A stretch of DNA of 64,000 nt from Ottowia sp. oral taxon 894 (GCF_001262075.1 NZ_CP012073.1:1426001-1490000); one strand, 5' to 3'; counted from the stretch's first letter, positions 36,015 to 47,110 are shown. Made by a program: numbers and translations. Notes: generated from the sequence alone by a model not told the origin.

Positions 36015-36578
36015 TTATTTCATGCGGCTCAACAGGCCATCGCGGTCTATCAGATGGTGCTTGAGCGCGCCTGCCACATGCAGCGCCACCAGCGCCATCA
36101 GGGCCATGGCCAAAAGCGCGTGCAGCGGCTTGATGCCAGCCGCCAGCGCCTTGTCAGCGCCCAGCCAATCAGGCAGCGGCAGCACGCCAAACAACACAAT
36201 GGGAAAGCCCGCCGCCGAGCTGTAAGCCCAGCCCGCGAGCGGCACGGCGAAAAAGAGCAGATACATCAGCGCGTGAACCCCGTGGTGCGCCACGCGCTGC
36301 CAGCCAGGCATAGCCTCCAGCACGGCAGGCGGCAGCGCGGGCGGGCGGTGCGTCAGCCGCCACAGCAGGCGCAAAGCTGAAAGCGCCAGCACACAGATGC
36401 CCACCCATTTATGCCAGTTGATGAGCTTGAGCTTGGCTGGTGAAAACGGCAGGTTTGCCATATAGACCCCCGAGCCTGCCAGGCCGATGAGAAGCAGCGC
36501 CAATAGCCAATGCAGGGCAATGGCCGTCCGGGTGTAACGGGCCTGGTCTGGCAGGGTTTTGGTGTGAGCAGAAGACAT
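36015..36578 (-). CDS. Cytochrome b561 (YodB/CybB type)
   Basis: A 187-residue inner-membrane di-haem cytochrome with four helices. Haem-ligand His candidates are in IALHWLLALLL, INWHKWVGI, HHGVHALMYLLFF and ALHVAGALKHH. It starts MSSAHTKTLPDQARYTRTAI and heads the b561-YceI-YceI cluster. Its electron partner is not known; context suggests periplasmic quinol or lipid-linked redox chemistry. Confidence 0.88.
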   Translation of the reverse strand: MSSAHTKTLPDQARYTRTAIALHWLLALLLIGLAGSGVYMANLPFSPAKLKLINWHKWVGICVLALSALRLLWRLTHRPPALPPAVLEAMPGWQRVAHHGVHALMYLLFFAVPLAGWAYSSAAGFPIVLFGVLPLPDWLGADKALAAGIKPLHALLAMALMALVALHVAGALKHHLIDRDGLLSRMK

Positions 36579-36991
36579 CGTGGTGGTTTGTTTCGTTGAA
36601 GGTTGTTCAAGGCCCGGGCCTGTGCCGGGCAGCCTTTGTCTTTGCCGATAGCGGGAAGTTCACGAAATTTTCATTCTTTCAGCCGGAAAACGCCCGCGTC
36701 TGGCCCAGGCACGGTCCGGAAAAAGATATCCCTTGTCTCTGGATGTTTTTTGATTTTTTGAATTAGTCGTCGTAGTAAGCCTGCCACTTCTCTGTGGAGA
36801 ACATCTCTTTTTCTTTGTTTTTCAATGGATTGCATGATTGGTGAAGGTATGGAGAACAGCCGCCCGCTTTGCGGCATAGCGGGGATAAGAAACGCTGCCG
36901 CACATCGCCCTGTGGACAAGGTGACATTTATTCCTGTCTTGTTCACAGCCTTGCCAGCAAACGGAGGAACAGAGCTGAATGAGACAAAATA
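36579..36991. other. Intergenic stretch with lower GC, nothing recognised
   Basis: Noticeably more AT-rich than its neighbours, with short frames but no start, ribosome-binding site or family signal. It may contain the b561 promoter next to 36579. Confidence 0.35.
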
Positions 36992-37078
36992 TTCAGCTCC
37001 TTTATCCATAGCATCAGGTCCTGATGAAATGTGCGTTTGATGCCGTTTCTGGATGCCTGAATTAGCTCTTCTTTTTGA
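36992..37078 (+). repeat. R1 intergenic repeat, copy j
   Basis: TTCAGCTCCTTTATCCATAGC, then ATCAGGTCCTGATG (core altered) and GAATTAGCTCTTCTTTTTGATG. Confidence 0.7.
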
Positions 37079-37094
37079 TGTGTCTGTGCAAGCT

Positions 37095-37163
37095 GAACGG
37101 AGCTGAAAGCGCAGCGCCAAGGCAATGACCCGTCTGCGCCTTCGAGCCATGAACAGGTTTTGA
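37095..37163 (+). repeat. Decayed R3 right end, 13 bp before a histidine-kinase gene
   Basis: ACCCGTCTGCGCCTT and CCATGAACAGGTTTT match the right part of R3. The kinase ATG follows at 37177. Confidence 0.5.
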
Positions 37164-37176
37164 ATAATCCGCACCC

Positions 37177-38610
37177 ATGTCCGCGCCTGAAGACCTTTCT
37201 GAAACAGCCCCGCCGCCTGCGCCCTCCGTGCGGCGCTGGACACTGGCGCGCCGCATTGCCGTGCTGGCGCTGGCGCCAGCCGCGCTGGCGCTGGTGGGCG
37301 GCAGCATCTGGCTGCGCACTCAAATGCACGGAGCGCTTTACCAAAGCTTTGCGCAGGCGCTGCAAGAGCGCCAGGAGCGCGTAGCCGCGCGCCTGCTGCA
37401 CGTGCCCGGCGTGAAAGACGAAGTCACCGAATCAGGCGCAGGAGACGAATTCAGCACCATCTATTCCGGCTGGTACTGGCAGGTCAGGCGCACATCCGAC
37501 GCCAGCACGCTGGGCCATTCGCGTTCGCTATGGGATGCCGAGGCGCAGTTGCTTGACAAAGCCGCAGGCCCGGCCGCGCTGGGGCTGATGCAGGCACGCG
37601 GCCCGCGCGCCGAGCCGCTGCTGGCGCAAAGCCGCAGCATCACCCTCAGCGGCCTGAACGAGCCAGCGACTCTGACCGTCTTCGCCCCCGCCAGCACCCT
37701 GCAAGACAACCTGGAGCGCATAGACCGCATCCTGCTGGTCAGCGTCATCAGCCTCATTGTTTTTCTCACCGTCATGCTGCTGGCGCAAGTGCGCGTGGGC
37801 CTGGCGCCGCTGCGGCGGCTCACCCGTGCCGTAGCGGCCGAACGCCAGCCCCACGGCCCGCGCCATCCGCAAACGCCCCGCATCCAGGACGTGCCCGCCG
37901 GCTCCGACCTGGCCCCCCTGCAGCGCGAACTTGGCGCCCTGCTGGCGCACAACGAACGCGTCGTCAGCCGCGCCCGCGCCCACGCGGCCGACCTGAACCA
38001 CGCTCTGAAAAAACCCCTGGCCCTGCTGGCGGCCAGCGCCAGCCGCCAAAGCCAGGTGGACTCGGCCGAAGCCTTGCAGCACATCACCGCCATGACGCGG
38101 CTGATAGACCGCTACCAAAGCCGCACCATGAGCGACGCCGCCCACGCCAGCGCCACCCACGCCAGCACAGCCGTGCTTGAGTGCCTGACGCCCATCGTGC
38201 AAGCCATGCGCAGACTGCACGCCGCGCAAGAGCTGGACTGGCACATGGACGCGCCGCCGCCCGCTGCCGCCTGGCGCTGGAGAGGCGACCGCACCGACCT
38301 GGAAGAAGCCACAGGCAACCTGCTGGACAACGCAGGCAAATGGGCTGCCTCCCAAGTGCGCCTGCAAGTGCGCCGAACTGGCAGCGCCCTGCGCCTGTCC
38401 ATAGAAGACGACGGCCCCGGCATGAGCGCCGCCCAGCTTGAAGCGGCTGGCCAGCGCGGCCTGCGCTTTGATGAAAGCGTGGAAGGCACGGGCCTGGGCC
38501 TGTCCATCGCCAGCCAAATCGCCCAAGCCTACGGCGGAGAGCTGAAGCTGGGCAAAAGCGAGGCGCTCAAGGGCTTGCGCGTGGAGTTGACGCTCGAAGG
38601 CCTGATTTGA
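37177..38610 (+). CDS. Sensor histidine kinase (orphan)
   Basis: A 477-residue membrane histidine kinase. There is an N-terminal membrane segment (IAVLALAPAALALVGGSIWL), a ~110-residue periplasmic sensor, a second segment (ILLVSVISLIVFLTVMLLAQV), a HAMP-like linker, a PhoQ-like H-box (DLNHALKKPLALL, phospho-His in it), an N-box (NLLDNAGKWA), and G-boxes (EDDGPGM, GTGLGLSIA). No response regulator lies beside it; kinases of this type usually pair with an OmpR-family regulator. The start has no good ribosome-binding site and follows an R3 remnant. Confidence 0.87.
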   Translation: MSAPEDLSETAPPPAPSVRRWTLARRIAVLALAPAALALVGGSIWLRTQMHGALYQSFAQALQERQERVAARLLHVPGVKDEVTESGAGDEFSTIYSGWYWQVRRTSDASTLGHSRSLWDAEAQLLDKAAGPAALGLMQARGPRAEPLLAQSRSITLSGLNEPATLTVFAPASTLQDNLERIDRILLVSVISLIVFLTVMLLAQVRVGLAPLRRLTRAVAAERQPHGPRHPQTPRIQDVPAGSDLAPLQRELGALLAHNERVVSRARAHAADLNHALKKPLALLAASASRQSQVDSAEALQHITAMTRLIDRYQSRTMSDAAHASATHASTAVLECLTPIVQAMRRLHAAQELDWHMDAPPPAAAWRWRGDRTDLEEATGNLLDNAGKWAASQVRLQVRRTGSALRLSIEDDGPGMSAAQLEAAGQRGLRFDESVEGTGLGLSIASQIAQAYGGELKLGKSEALKGLRVELTLEGLI

Positions 38611-38698
38611 TACAAAAAAACAGGAGCAAATAAACGGGAAAGAAACACCGCTTCGCGCAATATGTACTAGGACATATTGCTATGGATTAAGGAGCGAG
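38611..38698 (-). repeat. R1 intergenic repeat, copy k
   Basis: Reverse orientation: AACAGGAGCAAATAAACGGG, then TACTAGGACATATTGCTATGG and AAGGAGCGAG. It begins right after the kinase stop codon. Confidence 0.75.
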
Positions 38699-38774
38699 AT
38701 ATACCCTTCGTTCGAGCGTTTTCTTGCATTGCCGGCGCGCTGCCCTTTGCCGCCCAGGCCCGGGCTTGGGCGGC

Positions 38775-38780
38775 GATAAT
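38775..38780 (+). promoter_or_regulatory. -10 box of rnpB
   Basis: GATAAT lies 10 bp before the predicted 5' end of RNase P RNA. A -35 match at normal spacing is not clear. Confidence 0.4.
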
Positions 38781-38789
38781 CGCCGCCCG

Positions 38790-39108
38790 TGAAGCCCGCC
38801 AGACCGCCGCTGGCGCAACAGGCCGCAAGGCCGCGCTGGAGGAACGTCCGGACTGCACAGGGCAGCGCAGGAGCTAACGGCTCCCCGCCGCGAGGCGAGG
38901 ATCAGAGCAACAGAGACGAGCCGCTTGAGTGCGGGTGAAACGGGCAATCTCTGCGCGCAGCAACACCAAATAGGCACACAGTGAGGCGGCCCGCTGAGTG
39001 TGCGGGTAGGTGGCATCGAGCCGGGCGGGCGACCCCCGGCCCAGATTGATGGCGGTCACGGCATGGCGCGCCATGCCGCACAGAATCCGGCTTATCGGCG
39101 GACTTCAC
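38790..39108 (+). ncRNA. rnpB: RNase P RNA (M1 RNA), bacterial type A
   Basis: The catalytic RNA that matures tRNA 5' ends. Recognised from GAGGAACGTCCGGACTGCAC (P4 5' strand), AGAGACGAGCC, the GTGCGGGTAGGTGGCAT region and the 3' block ACAGAATCCGGCTTATCGGC (P4 3' strand and CCA-binding area). The usual GAAAGTCC in the first block reads GAACGTCC here, which may be a lineage feature. The length is ~320 nt and a short T-run follows. The ends are approximate. Confidence 0.93.
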
Positions 39109-39153
39109 GCTTTTCTTCATTTCATCGCGCGCTGGCGCGTTCACTGAACCTGC

Positions 39154-39597
39154 TTACTGCCCATGCACGCCTTGCACGGGCGCGGGCGGCGGGCCGTCTT
39201 GCGCGGCCTGCTCGGCCATGCCGCGCAAGATGCCGCAGCGGGCCGCCTCTTGCGCGGCGGGGCAGCGCGCGCGCAGCGCCTTGAGCTGGCGCTCCAGCTG
39301 GCGCAGCTCGCGGATGCGCTGGCTGATGTGGCGGATGTGCTCGTCCACCATGCGATTGACTTCGCCGCAGTCGCCGCAAGGCGCGTCCAGGCAGCGCAGC
39401 AGGGTTTTGATTTCTTGCAGCGACATGCCCAGGCCCCGCCCCTGGCGTATGAAGGCCAGCCGCTCGGCGTGGGCGCTGCCGTAGTGGCGCCAGTTGTTGC
39501 CGCTGCGGGCAGGCGCGGGCAGCAGGCCCTGGCGCTCGTAGTAGCGGATGGTGTCCACCGGCGTGGCGGTGGCGCGGGCAAGCTCGCTGATCTTCAT
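39154..39597 (-). CDS. cadR: MerR-family Cd(II)/Pb(II)/Zn(II)-responsive regulator CadR/PbrR
   Basis: A 147-residue MerR-type regulator. It has an N-terminal HTH (MKISELARATATPVDTIRYYE), a dimerisation helix, and the metal loop CLDAPCGDCGEVNRMVDEHI with the Cys residues typical of CadR/PbrR. It also has a further Cys pair region (RCPAAQEAARCG) and a short tail without the His-rich end of some CadR. It is divergent from the P1B-ATPase it would control. An R3 element lies 13 bp before its ATG, between gene and operator. Confidence 0.9.
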   Translation of the reverse strand: MKISELARATATPVDTIRYYERQGLLPAPARSGNNWRHYGSAHAERLAFIRQGRGLGMSLQEIKTLLRCLDAPCGDCGEVNRMVDEHIRHISQRIRELRQLERQLKALRARCPAAQEAARCGILRGMAEQAAQDGPPPAPVQGVHGQ

Positions 39598-39610
39598 GGC
39601 CAAACTCTTG

Positions 39611-39766
39611 GGAACCTGTTCAAAGTCTGTCCGTGATGCGGAAGGTGTGACGGAAATTGTGGAATCGGGCGCGGCCCGAAGGCGGCTTGCGCGGCATTGC
39701 AAATGCCTTGCAGCCCATCCCGGTTTCGCGCTTTTGCCCCTCACGGCCAGACTCTGGACAGATTCT
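39611..39766 (+). repeat. R3 MITE-like element, copy E (between cadR and its operator)
   Basis: About 156 bp from GGAACCTGTTCAAAGTCTGT to CTGGACAGATTCT, the C/D orientation, with a shortened centre (GCAAATGCCTTGCAGCCC). It separates cadR from the divergent operator at 39803. Confidence 0.85.
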
Positions 39767-39802
39767 GAGGGGCGGCCGCATCATAGGCAGCGGCCCGGGC
39801 GC

Positions 39803-39833
39803 TTGACCCTGGAGCGGCTCCAGGGTTTTCAAT
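39803..39833 (+). promoter_or_regulatory. MerR-type promoter/operator of the heavy-metal ATPase gene
   Basis: -35 TTGACC (39803-39808), a long 19-bp spacer and -10 TTCAAT (39828-39833). The dyad ACCCTGGAGC-G-GCTCCAGGGT (39806-39826) fills the spacer, as in CadR/PbrR/ZntR operators whose overlong spacing is corrected by the metal-bound regulator. Confidence 0.85.
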
Positions 39834-39840
39834 TGGCGGC

Positions 39841-42207
<2,367 letters not shown>

Positions 42208-42224
42208 CGCAGGCAAGCCGTTTT

Positions 42225-42309
42225 CGCTCTCGAATCAATAGCGTGATGTCCTAGTGGAAATTGTGCTGGCGCCCATTTTTACCTCTTGAATTTGCTCCTT
42301 TTTTTGATG
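42225..42309 (+). repeat. R1 intergenic repeat, copy l
   Basis: TCGAATCAATAGC, then GTGATGTCCTAGTGG and CTTGAATTTGCTCCTTTTTTTG. It lies just after the ATPase gene. Confidence 0.8.
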
Positions 42310-42354
42310 GCATCAGGCGGATGCGGCCGCCCGGTTCAGCGGCCTGGGGCGCGG

Positions 42355-42492
42355 GGCCGGACTTTGCCGGGCGGGAAAAGGGAGCAAAGGTAAAGCAAGG
42401 CGGCAAAAGAAGCGGCAAGTGGCGAAGGCCCGTCTGCGCCTTGCAACGGCCCGCCCGGGCATCCCTCGCGGTCAGGCTCCGAACAGATTCTT
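42355..42492 (+). repeat. Decayed R3 copy
   Basis: GGACTTTGCCGGGCGGGAAAAG at the left, AAGGCCCGTCTGCGCCTTGCA in the centre and CTCGCGGTCAGGCTCCGAACAGATTCT at the right correspond to R3 in the C/D orientation. It lies before cysK. Confidence 0.55.
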
Positions 42493-42653
42493 GGCGCGCC
42501 GCGCGTCCGTGCTGCCAGCTATTCCAGTCTGGGGCCAGCCGCGTCCGGGGCCGGCTCTTATCCAGCGCAGGCATACCCATATCACGCAGCGGCATCAGCG
42601 CCCGTTCATTCAGAATGCGCGCTTTCACCACCCGCGCAAGGAGCGCCCGCACC

Positions 42654-43586
42654 ATGAAAGCCGACAACATCCTGCAAACCATAGGCCGCACGCCGCACGT
42701 GCGCATCAACCGCCTTTTTGCCCCGCCCGCGCAGGTGTGGCTCAAGCTGGAGCGCGCCAACCCCGGCGGCTCCATCAAAGACCGCATTGCGCTGGCCATG
42801 GTGGAAGAAGCCGAGAAAAGCGGCGCCCTCAAGCCCGGCGGCACCATCATCGAACCCACCAGCGGCAACACCGGCGTGGGGCTGGCGATGGTGGCCGCCG
42901 TCAAGGGCTACAAAATCATTCTGGTCATGCCCGAAAGCATGAGCGTGGAGCGCCGCCGCCTGATGCTGGCCTATGGCGCCACATTCGATCTCACGCCCCG
43001 GGAAAAAGGCATGAAAGGCGCCATCGCCCGCGCCGAAGAGCTGGCCGCGCAAATCACCGCCTCCGGCGCCAGCGCCTGGATTCCGCAACAGTTTGACAAC
43101 CTGGCCAACACCGCCGCGCACGAGCGCACCACGGCGCAGGAAATCCTGCAAGACTTTCCCGAGGGGCTGGATGCCGTGATCACCGGCGTGGGCACCGGCG
43201 GCCACATTTCGGCAGCGGCGCACGTGCTCAAGGCCCAGTGGCCGCAGTTGAAAGTGTTTGCCGTGGAGCCGGCCGCTTCCGCCGTCATCAGCGGCAAGGC
43301 GCCCGGCCCGCACCCGCTGCAAGGCATAGGCGCGGGCTTCATCCCCCGCAACCTGGACACGGCGGCGCTGGACGGCGTGATTGCCGTGCCCAACGAGGCC
43401 GCGCTGGAATACGGCCGCCGCTGCGCGCGCGAAGAAGGCATTCTGGTGGGCATCAGCACCGGCGCCACGCTGGCCGCCATTGCGCAAAAGCTGCCCGAAC
43501 TGCCCGCTGGCAGCCGCGTGCTGGGCTTCAATTACGACACGGGCGAGCGCTACCTCTCGGTGGACGGCTACCTGCCCGCCGCCTGA
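42654..43586 (+). CDS. cysK: Cysteine synthase
   Basis: A 310-residue PLP enzyme that makes cysteine from O-acetylserine and sulfide. [13 protein letters not shown] holds the PLP Lys; [13 protein letters not shown] is the substrate loop; [10 protein letters not shown] binds the phosphate and [10 protein letters not shown] follows near the end. The length fits CysK rather than the shorter CysM. AAGGAG lies ~10 nt before the ATG. A strong terminator follows the gene. Confidence 0.93.
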   Translation: MKADNILQTIGRTPHVRINRLFAPPAQVWLKLERANPGGSIKDRIALAMVEEAEKSGALKPGGTIIEPTSGNTGVGLAMVAAVKGYKIILVMPESMSVERRRLMLAYGATFDLTPREKGMKGAIARAEELAAQITASGASAWIPQQFDNLANTAAHERTTAQEILQDFPEGLDAVITGVGTGGHISAAAHVLKAQWPQLKVFAVEPAASAVISGKAPGPHPLQGIGAGFIPRNLDTAALDGVIAVPNEAALEYGRRCAREEGILVGISTGATLAAIAQKLPELPAGSRVLGFNYDTGERYLSVDGYLPAA

Positions 43587-43620
43587 AGCGCCGCCCATCC
43601 AGGCGCAAACGCCAAAAGCA

Positions 43621-43654
43621 AACGGCTCCAGCCTCGCGGCGGAGCCGTTTTTTC
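43621..43654 (+). terminator. Intrinsic terminator of cysK
   Basis: A perfect 9-bp stem, AACGGCTCC-AGCCTCGCGGC-GGAGCCGTT, followed by TTTTT. Confidence 0.9.
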
Positions 43655-43680
43655 ATGCCGTGCAGGCGCTGAAGGGTATC

Positions 43681-43767
43681 AAAAGCAGGAGCAAATTCAA
43701 AGGGGTCAAAAAGCGGTTTCGCGCTCTTTTCACTAGGACCTCATGCTATTGATAAAGGAGCAAATTT
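43681..43767 (-). repeat. R1 intergenic repeat, copy m
   Basis: Reverse orientation: AAAAGCAGGAGCAAATTC, then TTCACTAGGACCTCATGC and GATAAAGGAGCAAATTTTCC. It lies downstream of parB. Confidence 0.85.
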
Positions 43768-43816
43768 TCCTGGGCGCCCATTTCCCGCCCGCATCAGAAC
43801 CTGTTCTCACGGACGC

Positions 43817-44770
43817 TCAGGCGCTTTGCCGCAGCCGCTCTATCAGGCCATTGAGTTCGTCCAGCGAAGCGAACTGCACGGCCAGTTCGCCAGAGATGGG
43901 CGCGCCCTGGCGGCGGGTTTTTTTCACGCGCACCTGCACCTGCGCCAGCAGCAGGTCAGAGAGTTCTTCTTCCACGCGGCGCACGTCGCCGGATTTTTCG
44001 GGGGCGGCCTGAGCGGCCTCTTGAGCGGCGCTGGCTGGCTGGGGCTGCGAGAGCTGGCGCACAAGGCGCTCGGCCTCGCGCACGTTCATCTTGCGGGCCA
44101 CCACCTGGTTGGCGGCCGTGATTTGCGCCGCGCCAGACAAGGCCAGCAGGGCGCGCGCGTGGCCCATGTCGATGTCGCCGGCCATGAGCATGGTTTGCAC
44201 TGGCTCGGCCAGGTTGAGCAGGCGCAGCAGGTTGCTGGCGGCGCTGCGGCTTTTGCCCACGGCTTGCGCGGCTTGCTCGTGCGTGAGGCCAAATTCGTTC
44301 ACCAGGCGCTTGATGCCTTGCGCTTCTTCCAGCGGGTTGAGGTTTTCGCGCTGGATGTTTTCAATGAGGGCCATGGCGGCGGCGGCTTCGTCGGCCACTT
44401 CGCGCACGAGCACGGGCACTTGCGTCAGCCCGGCCAGACGGGCTGCGCGGTAGCGCCGCTCGCCCGCGATGATTTCGTAGTGCGCTGTTGCGGTTTCTTC
44501 GCCTGCGCCGTCTGCCGCTGGCAGCGTCACGGCCCTGGGCTGCGCCAGCTGGCGCACGAGGATGGGCTGCATGATGCCTTGCGCGCGGATGCTTTCGGCC
44601 AGCTCGTACAGCGCGCCTTCGTCCATGCGGGTGCGCGGCTGGTACTGGCCGGGGCTGATTTCTTCCAGCGGCAAGAGCATGGGCACGCCAGCGGGATCGG
44701 CGGCGGCGGGTTCGGGAATGAGCAGGGCGTCCAGGCCACGGCCCAGTCCTTTGGTTTTTTTGGTTGCCAT
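43817..44770 (-). CDS. parB: Chromosome-partitioning protein ParB
   Basis: A 317-residue CTPase/DNA-binding clamp that loads at parS. It has the ParB start MATKKTKGLGRGLDALL, arginine-rich GERRYRAARLAG (CTP site), IENIQRENLNPLEEA, a central HTH (GLTHEQAAQAVGKSRSAASNLLRLL) and the C-terminal dimer domain. Two parS-like sites are found in rsmG and mnmG nearby. It is separated from parA by a toxin-antitoxin pair rather than directly following it. Confidence 0.95.
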   Translation of the reverse strand: MATKKTKGLGRGLDALLIPEPAAADPAGVPMLLPLEEISPGQYQPRTRMDEGALYELAESIRAQGIMQPILVRQLAQPRAVTLPAADGAGEETATAHYEIIAGERRYRAARLAGLTQVPVLVREVADEAAAAMALIENIQRENLNPLEEAQGIKRLVNEFGLTHEQAAQAVGKSRSAASNLLRLLNLAEPVQTMLMAGDIDMGHARALLALSGAAQITAANQVVARKMNVREAERLVRQLSQPQPASAAQEAAQAAPEKSGDVRRVEEELSDLLLAQVQVRVKKTRRQGAPISGELAVQFASLDELNGLIERLRQSA

Positions 44771-44817
44771 GATGAGTTGAAAAAAGCTTGAATCGGGTGT
44801 TGAACCAGCGGCAAGGG

Positions 44818-45150
44818 TCAATGGGCTTCGCCGCAGTGACAAATGAGTTCGGCCTTGCCGCGCAAGCACAGCACGAGCACGCGCTGGCGGGGGGCGTCGT
44901 AGTGGTAGCGGGCCAGATAGTGGTCGCGGCCCCGCCGGATGGCCAGCTCGCGCAGGCCGTCGCCCACCGGGCGGCCCACGCCGGGCTGGGCAGACAGCGA
45001 TTGAAGGCCATCCAGCAAAAAGGTGAAGACGGGGGCGGCTTGCGGGCCGCGCTCGCACCACAGGGTTTGCTCGATGCGCATGAGGTCTTGCAAGGCGTGG
45101 GGCGCGAGGATGAGCCTGACGGCGGCTGTGAGGGCGGCAGAAAAAGGCAT
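44818..45150 (-). CDS. RelE/ParE-superfamily toxin
   Basis: A 110-residue protein with the ParE-type pattern: LILAPHALQDLMRIEQTLW helix, AAPVFTFLLDGLQSLSAQPGVGRPV, then ELAIRRGRDHYLARYHYDAPRQRVLVLCLRGKAEL, whose beta-strands and Arg residues match ParE toxins. It starts 16 bp after the stop of an RHH-type antitoxin gene. ParE toxins usually inhibit gyrase and RelE cuts mRNA; the sequence looks closer to ParE. It sits between parA and parB. Confidence 0.72.
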   Translation of the reverse strand: MPFSAALTAAVRLILAPHALQDLMRIEQTLWCERGPQAAPVFTFLLDGLQSLSAQPGVGRPVGDGLRELAIRRGRDHYLARYHYDAPRQRVLVLCLRGKAELICHCGEAH

Positions 45151-45166
45151 GGCTTGCGGCGCAGGT

Positions 45167-45490
45167 TCAGTCAATGGGGCGGGCCACGGGCGCGGGCGGC
45201 AGGCTGGCATGGCCGGCGCGGTGCTGCGCCAGCCGGGCGAAGTACGAACGCACTTCTTCCCAAGGGTGACCTTGGCCGCTTTCGCTCAGGTGGCGTTGCG
45301 CGGCTTGCGCGTCGTGCATGAATTGGTGGCCGAGCTGGTGCCGCTCGGCAGCCGCTTGCAGGGCGGCCAGCATCCACTCGGCGGTTTCCTGGCCTGCGGC
45401 CTGTGCGGCCGCTTCAATTTGCTGATGCAGCGCGGCGGGCAGCTTCAGTGTGCAAGCCGTGGCGCTGGCGTTGGGGGCGGTTTTGGGCAT
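45167..45490 (-). CDS. Ribbon-helix-helix antitoxin of the toxin-antitoxin pair
   Basis: A 107-residue protein. The N-terminal CTLKLPAALHQQIEAAAQAAGQETAEWMLAALQ looks like a CopG/RHH DNA-binding domain. The C-terminal part is charged and probably wraps the toxin. Gene order (antitoxin first, short gap to toxin) is typical of such modules. Pairing with the downstream toxin is inferred from context. Confidence 0.65.
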   Translation of the reverse strand: MPKTAPNASATACTLKLPAALHQQIEAAAQAAGQETAEWMLAALQAAAERHQLGHQFMHDAQAAQRHLSESGQGHPWEEVRSYFARLAQHRAGHASLPPAPVARPID

Positions 45491-45530
45491 GGCGTGAGTC
45501 TATTCACCGGGATTCAGGCATGGCGCTCAT

Positions 45531-45592
45531 GAAATAACTACAAAAATAATAGCTGCCTGCGCTGATTTCACGGGGACTTGCGGCGGTTTGGA
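45531..45592 (-). repeat. R2 hairpin repeat, copy 3 (upstream of antitoxin gene)
   Basis: AACTACAAAAATAATAGCTGCCTGCGC followed by GATTTCACGGGGACTTGCGG, the R2 module, with the minus-strand orientation pointing toward the antitoxin gene. Confidence 0.6.
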
Positions 45593-45595
45593 TGC

Positions 45596-46381
45596 TCAAG
45601 CCTGAAGGCCGCGCTGAACCATCTCATGGGCGAAGGCGATGAAGGCCTGGCTGCCTTTGGCGTGGGAATCGAATACGACGCCCGGCAGACCGTAGCTGGG
45701 CGCTTCGGCCAGGCGTACATTGCGGGGAATGACGGTGTCAAACACCCGGTCGCCATAGTGGCGCTTGAGCTGGTCGCTCACTTGCTGCTGCAAGGTGATG
45801 CGCGGATCGAACATGACCCGCAGCAAGCCAATCAGGCGCAAATCGCGATTGAGATTGGCGTGCACGAGCTTGATGGTGTTGGTGAGGTCGGCCAGCCCCT
45901 CCAGCGCGAAATATTCGCACTGCATGGGCACGATCACGCCCTGGGCCGCGCACAGGCCGTTGAGCGTGAGCAGGCTCAAGGCGGGCGGGCAGTCGATGAG
46001 GATGAAGTCGTAATCCCCGCGCACCGCCGCCAGGGCGTTTTTCAGGCGCTTTTCACGCTGTTCAAGCTGAACCAGCTCCACCTCAGCGCCCGCCAGCTCG
46101 CGATTGGCGCCCAGCACGGCATAGCCGCAGCCCGCCTCGGCCAGATCAGCCGGGCGGCGCACCGCTTCGGCCACGGTGACGCTGCCGATGAGCACGTCAT
46201 ACACGCTATGCGGCAGGCTGTGCTTGTCCACGCCCGACCCCATCGTGGCATTGCCTTGAGGGTCCATATCCACCAGCAGCACGCGCTGCCCGATGCGGGC
46301 CAGCCCTGCGGCGAGATTGACGGTCGTGGTGGTTTTGCCAACGCCGCCTTTTTGGTTGGCAATACAGAAGATGCGGGACAT
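45596..46381 (-). CDS. parA: Chromosome-partitioning ATPase ParA
   Basis: A 261-residue Walker ATPase (KGGVGKTTTTVNLAAGLA) of the chromosomal ParA/Soj type, with LLVDMDPQGNATMGSG, IDCPPALSLLT and the C-terminal PRNVRLAEAPSYGLP. It drives segregation of ParB-parS complexes. It lies 94 bp after rsmG on the same strand, in the conserved mnmG-rsmG-parA-parB block near many bacterial origins. Confidence 0.96.
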   Translation of the reverse strand: MSRIFCIANQKGGVGKTTTTVNLAAGLARIGQRVLLVDMDPQGNATMGSGVDKHSLPHSVYDVLIGSVTVAEAVRRPADLAEAGCGYAVLGANRELAGAEVELVQLEQREKRLKNALAAVRGDYDFILIDCPPALSLLTLNGLCAAQGVIVPMQCEYFALEGLADLTNTIKLVHANLNRDLRLIGLLRVMFDPRITLQQQVSDQLKRHYGDRVFDTVIPRNVRLAEAPSYGLPGVVFDSHAKGSQAFIAFAHEMVQRGLQA

Positions 46382-46475
46382 GATGAAAACGGCGCGAGAA
46401 GAATGAAGACGCTGGCGGTGCTTTTTGGGCCGCCTATTTTCAGGCAAACCCATGCTCATCCGAAACGCAGCAGCC

Positions 46476-47110
46476 CTACTGCCCTGCCCTTTTGCGCAAC
46501 CAGATGATGCAGCGCTCGGCATTCAGCCCCGGAACGGTCAGATGTTCCACGTGAAACACATCCACATCAGGCGGCAAGGCGGCGATTTCTTCATCGGGCA
46601 GCTTGCCTTTCATGGCCATCCAGACGCCATGCGGAGCCAGCGCCTGCGCGGTCCAGGCCGTGAAATCAGCCAGGGAAGCGAAGGCGCGCGATGTGATGAG
46701 GTCAAACGGGCCGCCCAAGCTTTCCACGCGCGCATGCAGGCCGCGCAGATTGGGCAGTTTCAGAGTGGCCGCTGCTTGCTGAATGAAAGCAGCCTTTTTG
46801 GCCACGGCATCCACGCATGTCACGTCCAGTTCAGGGCGGCAAATGGCCAGCGCCACGCCTGGCAGGCCGCCGCCAGAGCCTGCGTCCAGCAGCTTCAGCG
46901 CCCTGCCCTGCGTTTGCGCCTGCAAAGGGCGCAGCACGGCCAGACTGTCCAGCAGGTGATGCGTGAGCATGTCTGGCGCGCTGCGAACCGCCGTGAGGTT
47001 GTAAACGCGGTTCCATTTGGCCAGCAGAGCCAGATAGGCCAGCAGGGATTCGAACTGCCCATCATCCAGCGCCAGCCCCAGCGCTTGCGCGCCTTGCAGC
47101 AGGGCCGCTT

